The notes under the pieces: model-generated | The model's database searches: none | Told to the model about the DNA's origin: nothing | Seen by the model: only the letters and a program-made list of their open reading frames with translations | Origin: JASLBX01 sp035762665 | GTDB taxonomy: Bacteria > Actinomycetota > Actinomycetes > Jiangellales > Jiangellaceae | Assembly: GCA_035762665.1 (NCBI GenBank) | Contig: DASTNZ010000062.1 | Coordinates: 56,257 to 120,256, forward strand | Length of the DNA stretch: 64,000 bases | Direction of reading: 5' to 3' | Part shown: positions 25,326-33,812 of the stretch, one piece after another | Position numbering within the stretch: the stretch's first letter is position 1 | How the letters are laid out: each line of letters opens with the position of its first letter | Made by a program: the position numbers and the translations under genes

Positions 25326-25603
25326 GAGTCCTCAACAAGCTTGAACTGACCAATCGGACGCAGATCGCGCTGCGCGGGCGCCGGGCCATCCGGCCGGCCT
25401 GCGGCGCGGTGTCATCCGGCCCAGCTGGACAAGTCCGCGATCGCGAAGCGCTGCTCCTGATTGTGCGACCCGCACAATCTGGGTCTCGGTCCAGGTAGGC
25501 GTTCTGCAACGGTTGAGCCAGAATTGTTGACACCGGAAACTAGCAGCGGTAGGAAACTCGCAACCAAGGCCACGTAATCCGGGCGGGGACCACCGGCAAC
25601 TAC
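25326..25603. other. Intergenic leader of the first Liv-type operon
   Basis: 278 bases with no protein-like frame in either strand. I see no tRNA-like arms. It contains a GC-rich stretch at 25370-25430 and a promoter-like pair listed separately. Confidence 0.5.
25527..25555 (+). promoter_or_regulatory. Candidate -35/-10 promoter for the livFG operon
   Basis: A perfect TTGACA at 25527-25532 is followed after 17 bases by TAGGAA (25550-25555), a weak -10. It lies 49 bases before the GTG start of the first ABC ATPase gene. Position and spacing fit a housekeeping-sigma promoter, but the weak -10 makes this tentative. Confidence 0.4.
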
Positions 25604-26407
25604 GTGGAATCGGAGGTGCGGGTGCTCGCGGTCGAGAACCTCGAGGTCGTCTACGAAGACGTCATCCTCGTGCTCAAGGGCGTCACGCTCAAGGTTCCCG
25701 AGGGCGCCATCGTCGCATTGCTCGGCGCCAACGGAGCCGGTAAGACGACGGTATTACGTGCGATCACCGGCCTGCTCGACGTCCAGCGGGGCTCGATCAC
25801 CAAAGGCAGCGTCACGCTGGACGGCAAGGCGATCCACCACTTGGGCGCCCCGGCGATCGTGGGCAGTGGCATCGGCCAGGTCATGGAGGGGCGGCGGATC
25901 TTCGCCGAGTTCACCGTCGACGAGAACCTGCGGATCGGAGCGCATTCGGCGACGCGGGCGACCATCGACGAAGATCTCGAGCGGGTGTTCGGCCTGTTCC
26001 CAGTGCTGGCCGACCGCCGGGCGCAAACAGCCGGGTACCTGTCCGGTGGAGAGCAACAGATGCTCGCCATCGGCCGCGCTCTCATGGCCCGGCCGCGGTA
26101 CTTGTTGTTGGACGAGCCCAGCCTCGGCCTGGCTCCGCTGCTTGTGCAGCAGATCAAGGATCTCATCGTGGAGATCAACCAGCAGGGAACGTCCGTTCTG
26201 CTCGTCGAGCAGAACGCGAGCATGGCGCTGTCCATCGCCTCGCACGGATACGTCCTCGAGACTGGCAAGATAGTCATGGACAAGCCGGCCGCCGCGTTAC
26301 GCGAGGACGATGACATCCGCGAGTTCTACCTCGGGTTGGCCGAAGAGGGCGCGGTGTCGTTCCGCGACGTGAAGCACTACAAGCGACGGAAGCGGTGGCT
26401 GTCGTGA
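25604..26407 (+). CDS. livF: Branched-chain amino acid-type ABC transporter ATP-binding protein LivF
   Basis: 267 residues. Walker A GANGAGKTTVLRA, signature YLSGGEQQMLAIGRALMARP, Walker B YLLLDEPSLGLAP, switch His region VLLVEQNASMALSI. VMEGRRIFAEFTVDENLRIG is the LivF-type Q-loop segment. The C-terminal extension RDVKHYKRRKRWLS is basic and slightly longer than in LivF of amino-acid systems. First gene of the operon livF-livG-ligase-livH-livM-binding protein. The true substrate is probably not an amino acid, given the acyl-CoA ligase in the operon. Confidence 0.93.
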   Translation: MESEVRVLAVENLEVVYEDVILVLKGVTLKVPEGAIVALLGANGAGKTTVLRAITGLLDVQRGSITKGSVTLDGKAIHHLGAPAIVGSGIGQVMEGRRIFAEFTVDENLRIGAHSATRATIDEDLERVFGLFPVLADRRAQTAGYLSGGEQQMLAIGRALMARPRYLLLDEPSLGLAPLLVQQIKDLIVEINQQGTSVLLVEQNASMALSIASHGYVLETGKIVMDKPAAALREDDDIREFYLGLAEEGAVSFRDVKHYKRRKRWLS

Positions 26408-27174
26408 CCGAGCCGATCCTCCGGGTGCGTGACCTGACCCTGCGGTTCGGCGGGATGAAAGCGATAGATGACGTGTCGTTCAGCGTCAACGAGGGCGACC
26501 TGTTTGCGATCATCGGGCCGAACGGGGCCGGCAAAACGTCGATCTTCAACTGCCTGTCCGGCGTGTACCGGCCACAGGCCGGTGAGATCATCTTCCGTGG
26601 GCAGAGCCTCCTCGGCCGTAGGCCCGACCAAGTGGCCAAGCTTGGCATCGCCCGGATGTTCCAGAACATCGAGCTGTTCGACAACCTGACGGTGCTGGAC
26701 AACCTCATGCTCGGCCGGCACCAGCACCTACGGTACGGGACTCTGGCCGGCATGATCTACGCTGGGCGGGCACGCCGGGCCGAGATCCAGAACCGGCGTC
26801 TGGTCGAGGACATCATCGACTTTCTCGAGATCGAGTCGATCCGCCGCAGCCTGGTGGGCATGCTCCCCTACGGATTGAAGAAGCGGGTCGAGCTCGGCCG
26901 GGCGCTGGCCATGTCGCCGACTTTGCTGCTGCTCGACGAACCTGTCGCGGGCATGAACGTCGAGGAGACCGAGGACATGGCACGGTTCATTCTCGACATC
27001 CGGTCCGAGCTCGGTGTCACCATGATCATGGTCGAGCACGACATGGGCCTGGTGATGGATATCGCGGATCAGGTGCTGGTCCTCGACTTCGGGCAGCGGA
27101 TCGCGCTCGACTCACCGTCGGACGTTCAGCACGACCCTGCGGTGATCAGGGCCTACCTGGGTCAGGCGTCATGA
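26404..27174 (+). CDS. livG: Branched-chain amino acid-type ABC transporter ATP-binding protein LivG
   Basis: 256 residues from the GTG that overlaps the livF stop (GTGA). Walker A GPNGAGKTSIFNCLSG, LGIARMFQNIELFDNLTVLD (LivG Q-loop), signature-region LPYGLKKRVELGRALAMSP, Walker B LLLLDEPVAGMNVEET, and MIMVEHDMGLVMDIADQVLV. The signature motif is LPYGLKKR rather than LSYGQQRR, within LivG variation. A GTG nine bases earlier is an alternative start. It overlaps the ligase gene by four bases. Confidence 0.93.
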   Translation: MTEPILRVRDLTLRFGGMKAIDDVSFSVNEGDLFAIIGPNGAGKTSIFNCLSGVYRPQAGEIIFRGQSLLGRRPDQVAKLGIARMFQNIELFDNLTVLDNLMLGRHQHLRYGTLAGMIYAGRARRAEIQNRRLVEDIIDFLEIESIRRSLVGMLPYGLKKRVELGRALAMSPTLLLLDEPVAGMNVEETEDMARFILDIRSELGVTMIMVEHDMGLVMDIADQVLVLDFGQRIALDSPSDVQHDPAVIRAYLGQAS

Positions 27175-29075
27175 CCACCACCGAACCAGCCACGACGACT
27201 GTATGGCGAAGCGTCCCGGAACGGGTCCGGGAGCGTGCAGAGCGCGATCCGGATCGAGTGTGCATGCGCGAGAAGCGCTTCGGAATCTGGCAGGACATCA
27301 CGTGGCGCGAGTACTGGGAGACCGTGCGCCTAGTGGCGCACGCCCTGTCGGCGCTCGGTGTGCGGCCCGGCGAACGGGTGGCGATCCATTCGGAGAATCG
27401 TCCGGAGTGGCTGTACGCCGACGTCGGCTCAGTGGCGATCCGGGCGATGAGCGTGGGCCTCTATTCGACGAACCCTCCGTCGGAAGTCGGATACATCCTG
27501 CGCGACTCCGGGACCCGGGTGCTTATCGCCGAGGACCAGGAGCAGGTCGACAAGGCCCTCGCGGTCGAGGACAAGTGCCCCGAACTGGAGTGGATCGTCT
27601 ATATCGAGCCCAGGGGCGTCCGGGAGTACGACAACCCGAAGCTGATCCACTGGCCCGCCTTCATCGAGCGCGGCCGCGAACACGCTGCCGAGCACCCAAC
27701 CCTGCTCGACGACATGGCCGAGAAAGCAACGCCCGACGATCTCGCGACGCTGATCTACACGTCCGGCACCACAGGGCCGCCGAAGGGCGCGATGCTCACG
27801 GTGCGGAACATCTCGTTTGCCACGGATGTGCTCGTCGTCGGCGGTGGACTGTACGACCCGCCGGCGAATGAGTCTGATGTCACGCTGTCCTACCTGCCGC
27901 TGTGCCACGTGGTCGAGCGCGCCGGGACCATCTGGCTCAACGCCGGTGCGGGAACAACCGTTCACTTCGCCGAGTCGATCGACACGGTCCAGGACAACCT
28001 GCGTGAGGTGCAGCCGACTCTGTTCTTCGCGGTGCCGCGGATTTGGGAGAAGATCCACGCCGGAATCCAGATCAAGATGAGTTCCGCCTCGCCGACCAAA
28101 CGGTCGGCCTACCGGTCGGCGATGGGCCTGGCCAAGCGGATCGGCGACGAGTTGGTGCGCACGGAGGGTAACCACACGGCCAAGACCAGGCTGATGTACG
28201 CGATCGGCTACCCGCTGCTGTTCCGGCCACTGCGGGATCGGATCGGCCTGCGTGAGGTCCGGGCCGCCGGCTCCGGTGCGGCGCCGATCGCGCCCGAGGT
28301 ACTGAAGTTCTTCTTCGGCATCGGCGTCGTGATCCGCGAGGCCTACGGGATGACGGAGAACTCTGCGGTCGCGACCAGCAACCGGAAGGGCAGGGTCAAG
28401 CTCGGGACGGTTGGCGAGCCCCATCCAGGCACCGAGCTACGGATCGCCGAAGGTACCAACGAGATCCTGACCCGGCATCCAGGCAACTTCGTCGGGTACT
28501 GGAACAAGCCGGACAAGACCGCCGAGGTCCTGGATGCCGACGGCTGGCTGCACAGCGGTGATGTCGGCGAGTGGGTGGACGGTACCCACGTCAAGATCGT
28601 GGACCGGATCAAGGACGTCATCATCACGTCGGGTGGCAAGAACGTCGCGCCGTCCGAGATCGAAAACGCCCTTAAGACGTCTCCGTTCATCAAGGAGGCG
28701 GTGGTGATCGGCGACCGCCGTCCGTACCTGACCGCGCTGATCGGCATCGAGCTCGACACAGTCGGCAACTGGGCGCAGCGCAAGCGCATCCCGTACACCA
28801 CGTACCGTGACCTCGCCGAGAAGGAAGCGGTCCTCAAGCTGGTCCAGAAGATCGTCAAGGAGGTTAACGAGAACTTCGCCCGAGCCGAGAACATCCGCAA
28901 GTTCCGCATGATCCCCAAGGAGCTGGACCACGACGACGGCGAGTTGACGGCGACGCAGAAGGTGAAGCGCGCAACGCTGCATGAACGGTTCGCCGACTTG
29001 ATCGAGGACATGTACGGCCATCGCACCGAGTTCGCCGGTGGTGACCTAACGGAGGTCCACACGTGGCAGAGCTGA
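27171..29075 (+). CDS. AMP-dependent long-chain acyl-CoA synthetase (FAA1 type)
   Basis: 634 residues, ANL superfamily. P-loop YTSGTTGPPKGAML, A5 motif YGMTENSAV, A7-A8 WLHSGDVGEWVDG and VDRIKDVIITSGGKNVAPSE, with the catalytic Lys region near KVKRATLHERFADL. Length and sequence order are of the FAA1/FadD15 long-chain group. It lies inside the Liv operon, overlapping livG by ATGA and livH by 13 bases, so it is co-made with the transporter. It probably activates the imported carboxylic acid (fatty, branched or aryl acid) as its CoA thioester on entry. Confidence 0.94.
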   Translation: MTTTEPATTTVWRSVPERVRERAERDPDRVCMREKRFGIWQDITWREYWETVRLVAHALSALGVRPGERVAIHSENRPEWLYADVGSVAIRAMSVGLYSTNPPSEVGYILRDSGTRVLIAEDQEQVDKALAVEDKCPELEWIVYIEPRGVREYDNPKLIHWPAFIERGREHAAEHPTLLDDMAEKATPDDLATLIYTSGTTGPPKGAMLTVRNISFATDVLVVGGGLYDPPANESDVTLSYLPLCHVVERAGTIWLNAGAGTTVHFAESIDTVQDNLREVQPTLFFAVPRIWEKIHAGIQIKMSSASPTKRSAYRSAMGLAKRIGDELVRTEGNHTAKTRLMYAIGYPLLFRPLRDRIGLREVRAAGSGAAPIAPEVLKFFFGIGVVIREAYGMTENSAVATSNRKGRVKLGTVGEPHPGTELRIAEGTNEILTRHPGNFVGYWNKPDKTAEVLDADGWLHSGDVGEWVDGTHVKIVDRIKDVIITSGGKNVAPSEIENALKTSPFIKEAVVIGDRRPYLTALIGIELDTVGNWAQRKRIPYTTYRDLAEKEAVLKLVQKIVKEVNENFARAENIRKFRMIPKELDHDDGELTATQKVKRATLHERFADLIEDMYGHRTEFAGGDLTEVHTWQS

Positions 29076-29959
29076 TCTCCTCCGGGTTGGTGCGCGGGCT
29101 CGGCATCGGCAGCACCTACGCCCTGCTCGCGGTTGGATTCGTGATCATCTACCGGGCGACGAGCGTGGTCAACTTCGCCCAACCGGCGCTGATGATCCTC
29201 GGCGCCTACTTCACGTCGGTGTTCATGAGCGCTGCCGGGCTGTCGTTCGCAGTAGCAGTCATTGCCGCGATGCTCGTCATGGCGGCGGTCGGGATGGCAA
29301 CGGAACGAGTAGCGCTGCGTCCGATGGTCGGGCGGCCGCCATTCGCTGCCGCCATGGTCACGGTGGGTGTCTTCATTGTCTTGTACGTAGTGGCACACCG
29401 GCTCATCGGTTCTCACCGCACCATTCGTGACCCGTGGGGCCTTGAGCAGGTCGAACTGTTCGGGGTCTCGGTCGCCCAGATCGACCTGGCGAAGATCGTC
29501 ATCTCGCTCTCTGCCATCGCGGTGGTGGGGCTCTTTCTCGGGCGGTCACGGTTGGGGTTGGCCATGCGGGCCACGTCCCTCGATCAGGAGGTGGCACTGG
29601 CCCAGGGCGTGGACGTCGGCCGGATGTTCGGGCTGGCCTGGGCCATCTCGGCTGCCCTCGCAGCGCTGGCCGGGGCCCTCATCGGGACGGTGGCCGGCGG
29701 CTTCGACGCCAGCCTGGCGCTGGTAGCCCTCAAGGCTCTTCCGGTGATCATCGTCGGCGGTCTCGACTCGATCAAGGGGGCGGTGATCGCCGGCCTGTTC
29801 ATCGGCGTCGCCGAAGCCCTGACCCGGACCTACCAGCCGCGGTACGCCGAGTGGCTGGGCGCCAACTTCGACGTGGCCGTCCCCTACGTCATCATGATCG
29901 TGGTCCTGATGGTCCGCCCGTACGGGTTGTTCGGAACCAGAGAGGTGGAGCGGGTGTGA
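29063..29959 (+). CDS. livH: Branched-chain amino acid-type ABC transporter permease LivH
   Basis: 298 residues, about eight membrane helices. VRGLGIGSTYALLAVGFVII is the LivH start, SVVNFAQPALMILGAYFT the first-loop motif, and AMRATSLDQEVALAQGVDVG the EAA-like cytoplasmic loop that contacts the ATPases. GTG 29063 follows a GGAGGT Shine-Dalgarno seven bases upstream. The stop overlaps the livM start. Confidence 0.94.
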   Translation: MAELISSGLVRGLGIGSTYALLAVGFVIIYRATSVVNFAQPALMILGAYFTSVFMSAAGLSFAVAVIAAMLVMAAVGMATERVALRPMVGRPPFAAAMVTVGVFIVLYVVAHRLIGSHRTIRDPWGLEQVELFGVSVAQIDLAKIVISLSAIAVVGLFLGRSRLGLAMRATSLDQEVALAQGVDVGRMFGLAWAISAALAALAGALIGTVAGGFDASLALVALKALPVIIVGGLDSIKGAVIAGLFIGVAEALTRTYQPRYAEWLGANFDVAVPYVIMIVVLMVRPYGLFGTREVERV

Positions 29960-31104
29960 TCGGGACCGCAGTGCTGCAGCGGCGCGGGACGGCGCGCAGA
30001 CGGCCCGCGCTCTACACGAGTTATGCCGCCGACCAGGCAATCCTGAACACGCCGGCGAAGCGCTGGTGGACGGCCGCGCTGATGATCGTCGTCTTGGCCC
30101 TGCCGTTTTTCCTGAGCCGCGACCTGACGAGCCTGGTGATGACCGTGTTCGTCTACGCGATCGCCGGGATCGGGCTGAACCTCGTGACCGGCTACGCGGG
30201 TCAAGTCTCCTTGGGGCACGCCTTCTTCATGGGACTGGGTGCGTATACCGCGGCCGTGCTGGGCGGTGTCGAGACAGACCAGGTGCTCGGATTCGGCTTG
30301 GACATGGCCATCTGGCTGCCGATGGCCGGCATCGTTCCTGCGCTGGTCGGGTTGGCAGTCGCCCCATTGGCCGCCCGGGTGCGTGGCCTGTACCTGGCCA
30401 TCCTCACGTTGGGGCTCGTCTTTATCGGCGAGCACATATTCAAGGAGGCGCGGTCGATCACCGGAGGTGCCGGAGTGGGGCGGGCGCCGGCCGAGCCGGT
30501 GCTGTTCGGCATGGACCTGCGGGCGACGTACCACGTGTTCGGTTACATCCTGCCGCGCGACGCGATGCTCTACTTCGTTTGGTTCGCGGTGTTCATCGTT
30601 CTGGCGGTGGCGGCTCGCAATCTGGCCAGGTCAAAGCTGGGCCGCGCCTTCGCGGCGGTCCGCGACAGGGACATCGCCGCGGCAGTTATGGGTGTCTCGC
30701 TGCGGCGCACGAAGACGTTGGCGTTCACGGTCTCGTCGTTCTACGCCGGTATCGCCGGCGCGCTGCTCGTCGTGGTGATCGGGCAGATGACGCCTTCCAA
30801 CTGGGACCTGTTCCTGTCCATTCAGTTCTTGGCCGTGATTCTGATCGGCGGGATCGCGACGATCAGCGGGTCCATCATGGGGGCCGCCTTCGTCGTCCTG
30901 ATGCCCAGGCTGGTCTCCGAGCTGGCCGGCTCGGTGCCTTTCATCTCGACCGCGCCGGGCAGTGGCTTCCTGACGGTCTTCCACGTCCAGACCATGCTCT
31001 TCGGTGCGCTGATCGTGCTGTTCCTCGTGCTCGAGCCGCGGGGCTTGTACGGCCTGTGGGTCCGAGTGCGCAACTACTGGAAAGCGTGGCCCTTCTCCTA
31101 CTAA
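29956..31104 (+). CDS. livM: Branched-chain amino acid-type ABC transporter permease LivM
   Basis: 382 residues starting at the GTG that overlaps the livH stop (GTGA); the frame opens further upstream but that part is livH in another frame. GLNLVTGYAGQVSLGHAFFM is the LivM hallmark; FAAVRDRDIAAAVMGVSLRR is the coupling loop. A basic 20-residue N-terminus precedes the first helix. About nine to ten helices. Confidence 0.93.
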   Translation: MIGTAVLQRRGTARRRPALYTSYAADQAILNTPAKRWWTAALMIVVLALPFFLSRDLTSLVMTVFVYAIAGIGLNLVTGYAGQVSLGHAFFMGLGAYTAAVLGGVETDQVLGFGLDMAIWLPMAGIVPALVGLAVAPLAARVRGLYLAILTLGLVFIGEHIFKEARSITGGAGVGRAPAEPVLFGMDLRATYHVFGYILPRDAMLYFVWFAVFIVLAVAARNLARSKLGRAFAAVRDRDIAAAVMGVSLRRTKTLAFTVSSFYAGIAGALLVVVIGQMTPSNWDLFLSIQFLAVILIGGIATISGSIMGAAFVVLMPRLVSELAGSVPFISTAPGSGFLTVFHVQTMLFGALIVLFLVLEPRGLYGLWVRVRNYWKAWPFSY

Positions 31105-31129
31105 CAATCCCGGAAATGAGGTGAGCTCG

Positions 31130-32470
31130 ATGAGGAGCACAGCTAGGCGCACCGCAGCGGTGCTTGGAGCGGTGGCGTTGCTGGCAACCGCATGTGCGGT
31201 CGAGGACGACGGCGACGACGACACGGCCGACGGCGGCGAAACGGAAGAGCCGGGCGGCGACGGTGAGGTCGCGTTCGACGTGGGAGTGACCGAGGAGGCG
31301 TGCCCAGAGGCGGTCAACCCCGACAACGGTTGCATCTACCTCGGCGTGCTGTCGGACCTGAGCGAAGGTCCTTTCGCCCCGGTCGCCGTGCCGATCACCG
31401 CGGGCCAGGAGGCGTTCTGGCAGCGGGTCAACGACGCCGGCGGCATTGGCGGCTTCGACGTCGACATCGCGACGTACACCCGCGACACGCTGTACGACCC
31501 GCAGCAGCACAGCGCGCGGTACCGAGAGATCGAGCCGAACATCCTGGCGCTCGCGCAGACCCTGGGTACGCCGACGACCGAGGCGATCTTGTCCGACATG
31601 GACGCCGACAATGTGATTGGCGCCCCGGCCTCGTGGTGGTCCGGGTGGGCTTTCGACGAATCCGATCATGGCCTGATCCTGGAGTCCGGCTACTCCTACT
31701 GCATCGAGTCGCAAGTGGGCCTGGACTGGTTCGCAGAGAACGTCAGCGCCCCGACCAGTGTGCTGGCGGTCGGCTACCCGGGTGACTACGGCGGTGACTC
31801 GGCAGCCGGTGTCGAGCACTGGGCGGAAGAGAACGGTGCGGAATTCGGCGGGTTCGTCGAAACCGCGCCGAACACCATTGTTGGTTCCCAGGACGCGGCG
31901 GTCGCGGCTGTGATGGAAAGCGGCGCGGACGCCGTGGTCCTGGCCGTAGGGCCGGCAGAGACCGGTGAGATCATCGGTAAGACCGTTGTCAGCGGGTTCG
32001 CGGGCCAGTTCCTCGGGTCGGTGCCGACGTGGAACCCGGCGCTGCTGGACTCTGCCGCGGCGGGCGCGATCCTGTCGACCTACACCAACATCGCTCCCTG
32101 GGAGGGCATCGACGGCACCAGCCCGGCGCATGACGCGATCCGCGAATCTCTGAACGGCGGGATCCCGGAGAACGACGGGTACATCTTCGGCTGGGTGTGG
32201 TCGTATCCACTCAAGGCCGCGCTCGAGGCGGCAGCGGCCAACGGCGACCTGACCCGGGAGGGGCTGCGGTCGGTGATCGACGGCCTGCAGGTGGACTACG
32301 AGGGCGCCCTGCCCACCGCCACCTTCGGTGCGGACACCAACGAGAACGCTATCCGGCAAGCGGTCATTAACCGGCCGGACGAGGAGGGCACTCTCGGCCT
32401 GTCGACCGTTCAGGCTGAGGTCAGCGGACCGACCGCGGAGGCTTACGAGTACACGAGCGCCTGCTCGTAG
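31130..32470 (+). CDS. ABC transporter substrate-binding lipoprotein, type I periplasmic-binding fold
   Basis: About 446 residues. Signal peptide MRSTARRTAAVLGAVALLAT with lipobox LATAC, then an Asp/Glu-rich linker, then a Leu/Ile/Val-binding fold (IYLGVLSDLSEGPFAPVAVP, FWQRVNDAGGIGGFDVDIAT). It delivers substrate to LivHM-FG. ATG 31130 is preferred over GTG 31121 because GAGGTGA precedes it. Ligand-binding residues of amino-acid receptors are not obvious, supporting a different substrate. A strong hairpin follows the stop. Confidence 0.9.
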   Translation: MRSTARRTAAVLGAVALLATACAVEDDGDDDTADGGETEEPGGDGEVAFDVGVTEEACPEAVNPDNGCIYLGVLSDLSEGPFAPVAVPITAGQEAFWQRVNDAGGIGGFDVDIATYTRDTLYDPQQHSARYREIEPNILALAQTLGTPTTEAILSDMDADNVIGAPASWWSGWAFDESDHGLILESGYSYCIESQVGLDWFAENVSAPTSVLAVGYPGDYGGDSAAGVEHWAEENGAEFGGFVETAPNTIVGSQDAAVAAVMESGADAVVLAVGPAETGEIIGKTVVSGFAGQFLGSVPTWNPALLDSAAAGAILSTYTNIAPWEGIDGTSPAHDAIRESLNGGIPENDGYIFGWVWSYPLKAALEAAAANGDLTREGLRSVIDGLQVDYEGALPTATFGADTNENAIRQAVINRPDEEGTLGLSTVQAEVSGPTAEAYEYTSACS

Positions 32471-32486
32471 GTCTGGTCACCTGATC

Positions 32487-32538
32487 GCCGCTTCCTCACC
32501 TGATCGGTTCCGCCCAAGTGATCAGGTGAGGAGGCGGC
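32487..32538. terminator. Long 19-bp stem hairpin ending the first Liv operon
   Basis: Arms 32487-32505 and 32520-32538 pair over 19 positions with one mismatch around a 14-base loop; the inner 12 bp (CCTCACCTGATC) are perfect. It lies 17 bases after the binding-protein stop and 56 bases after the convergent trmH stop, so it could serve both. The unit GGTCACCTGATCGC also recurs at about 32475 and 32569, giving a repeat-rich spacer. Confidence 0.75.
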
Positions 32539-32593
32539 ACCGTGAGCTGGTACCGAATGGCAGGGAGGTCACCTGATCGCGGCAGCGCACGGT

Positions 32594-33226
32594 TCAGTGG
32601 GTCCGCTGATCGAATACATGGCGGCGAATCCAGGCATGCATAGCTATCGCTGACGCCGCACCCGCATTGATCGAGCGGGTCGACCCGAACTGCGTAATGG
32701 ACAGGACGGCCGTCGCGTGGGCCCGCGCCTCTTCGGACAAACCCGGCCCCTCCTGGCCGAACAGCAGCACGCACCGCTGCGGTAGCTCGTACGTCTCCAG
32801 AGGAACCGCGCCCGGCAGGTTGTCCACCCCGATCAGCGGCAACCGCTCGGACCGAGCCCACTGGGCGAACTCCGCGATGGCGGGATAGTGATGGACGTGC
32901 TGGTACCGATCAGTGACCATCGCGCCGCGCCGGTTCCAACGCCGACGGCCGACGATATGCACCGCGGCGGCAAGGAACGCGTTGGCCGTCCGCACGATCG
33001 CTCCGATGTTGAAATCGTGCTGCCAGTTCTCGATGGCGACGTGGAACGGGTGCCGCCGCTGGTCGAGGTCGGCCACGATGGCCTCGCGCCGCCAGTACCG
33101 GTACCAGTCGACCACATTGCGGCGGTCCCCGTGGGCCAGCAGTTCGGGGTCGTACCGCGGGTCGTCGGGCCACGGCCCCTCCCACGGGCCGACGCCCACC
33201 TCGCCGGCGTCCACGGAATCCTCCAC
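32594..33226 (-). CDS. SPOUT (TrmH/SpoU)-family RNA 2'-O-methyltransferase
   Basis: 210 residues. The three SPOUT motifs are present: NWQHDFNIGAIVRTANAF, CVLLFGQEGPGLSE, and FGSTRSINAGAASAIAMHAW. The AdoMet-binding knot is in the C-terminal half. The target RNA (tRNA or rRNA ribose) cannot be told. The start is GTG 33226. It is downstream of pyrE by 13 bases on the same strand, a common pairing in actinobacteria. Confidence 0.92.
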   Translation of the reverse strand: MEDSVDAGEVGVGPWEGPWPDDPRYDPELLAHGDRRNVVDWYRYWRREAIVADLDQRRHPFHVAIENWQHDFNIGAIVRTANAFLAAAVHIVGRRRWNRRGAMVTDRYQHVHHYPAIAEFAQWARSERLPLIGVDNLPGAVPLETYELPQRCVLLFGQEGPGLSEEARAHATAVLSITQFGSTRSINAGAASAIAMHAWIRRHVFDQRTH

Positions 33227-33239
33227 GAGCCGGCCAGAT

Positions 33240-33782
33240 TCAATTCACGCCGAGCTCGGCAAGGCTGTAGGCGGCGTAGTACGGCAGCCCTTCCGCCTCG
33301 ATCCGCTCCCGGGCACCGGTAGCGCGATCCACGATGACGGCGACGGCGACGACCTGCGCACCGGCCTCCCGTAACGCCTCGACCGCGGTCAGCACGCTGG
33401 CACCAGTAGTTGAGGTGTCCTCGACGGCGAGGACCCGGCGGCCGGCCACGTCCGGGCCCTCGATCCGCCGCTGCAGGCCGTGCGCCTTACCGGACTTGCG
33501 AACGACGAACGCATCGAGTGAGCGCCCGCGAGCGGCGGCGGCGTGCAGCATAGCGGCAGCAACCGGGTCGGCGCCCAACGTCAGCCCGCCGACGGCGTCG
33601 TAGTCGAGATCTGCGGTCAGGTCGAGCATGACCTGCCCGACGAGCGGCGCCGCAGCGCCGTCGAGCGTGATCCGGCGAAGGTCGACGTAGCTGTCGGCTT
33701 CCAGTCCTGACGACAGTACGACCCGTCCTTTGACCACGGCTTTGGTGCTGATCTGCTCGAGGAGGTCCTCCCGTGCGCTCAC
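33240..33782 (-). CDS. pyrE: Orotate phosphoribosyltransferase
   Basis: 180 residues; forms OMP from orotate and PRPP in pyrimidine synthesis. PRPP-binding motif VLAVEDTSTTGASVLTAVEA, the flexible-loop VVRKSGKAHGLQRRIEGP, and the N-terminal TKAVVKGRVVLSSGLEADSY are typical of PyrE. The GTG start is 31 bases from the divergent alpha/beta-fold gene, so the two share a very short promoter region. Confidence 0.95.
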   Translation of the reverse strand: MSAREDLLEQISTKAVVKGRVVLSSGLEADSYVDLRRITLDGAAAPLVGQVMLDLTADLDYDAVGGLTLGADPVAAAMLHAAAARGRSLDAFVVRKSGKAHGLQRRIEGPDVAGRRVLAVEDTSTTGASVLTAVEALREAGAQVVAVAVIVDRATGARERIEAEGLPYYAAYSLAELGVN

Positions 33783-33812
33783 GGTGGTCGAGCGTACGGC
33801 ACGCTAGAAGTT

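Noticed and set aside
25326..25603. tRNA or riboswitch in the spacer before the first Liv operon
   Set aside because: No cloverleaf arms, T-loop GTTCGA-type sequence or known riboswitch core could be seen.
30941..32359. 472-codon minus-strand frame over livM and the binding protein
   Set aside because: Antisense shadow; both genes on the plus strand are well supported.
33240..33812. CRISPR-like or tandem repeat arrays anywhere in the window
   Set aside because: No regularly spaced direct repeats of 24-40 bases were seen; the repeats found are palindromic and dispersed.
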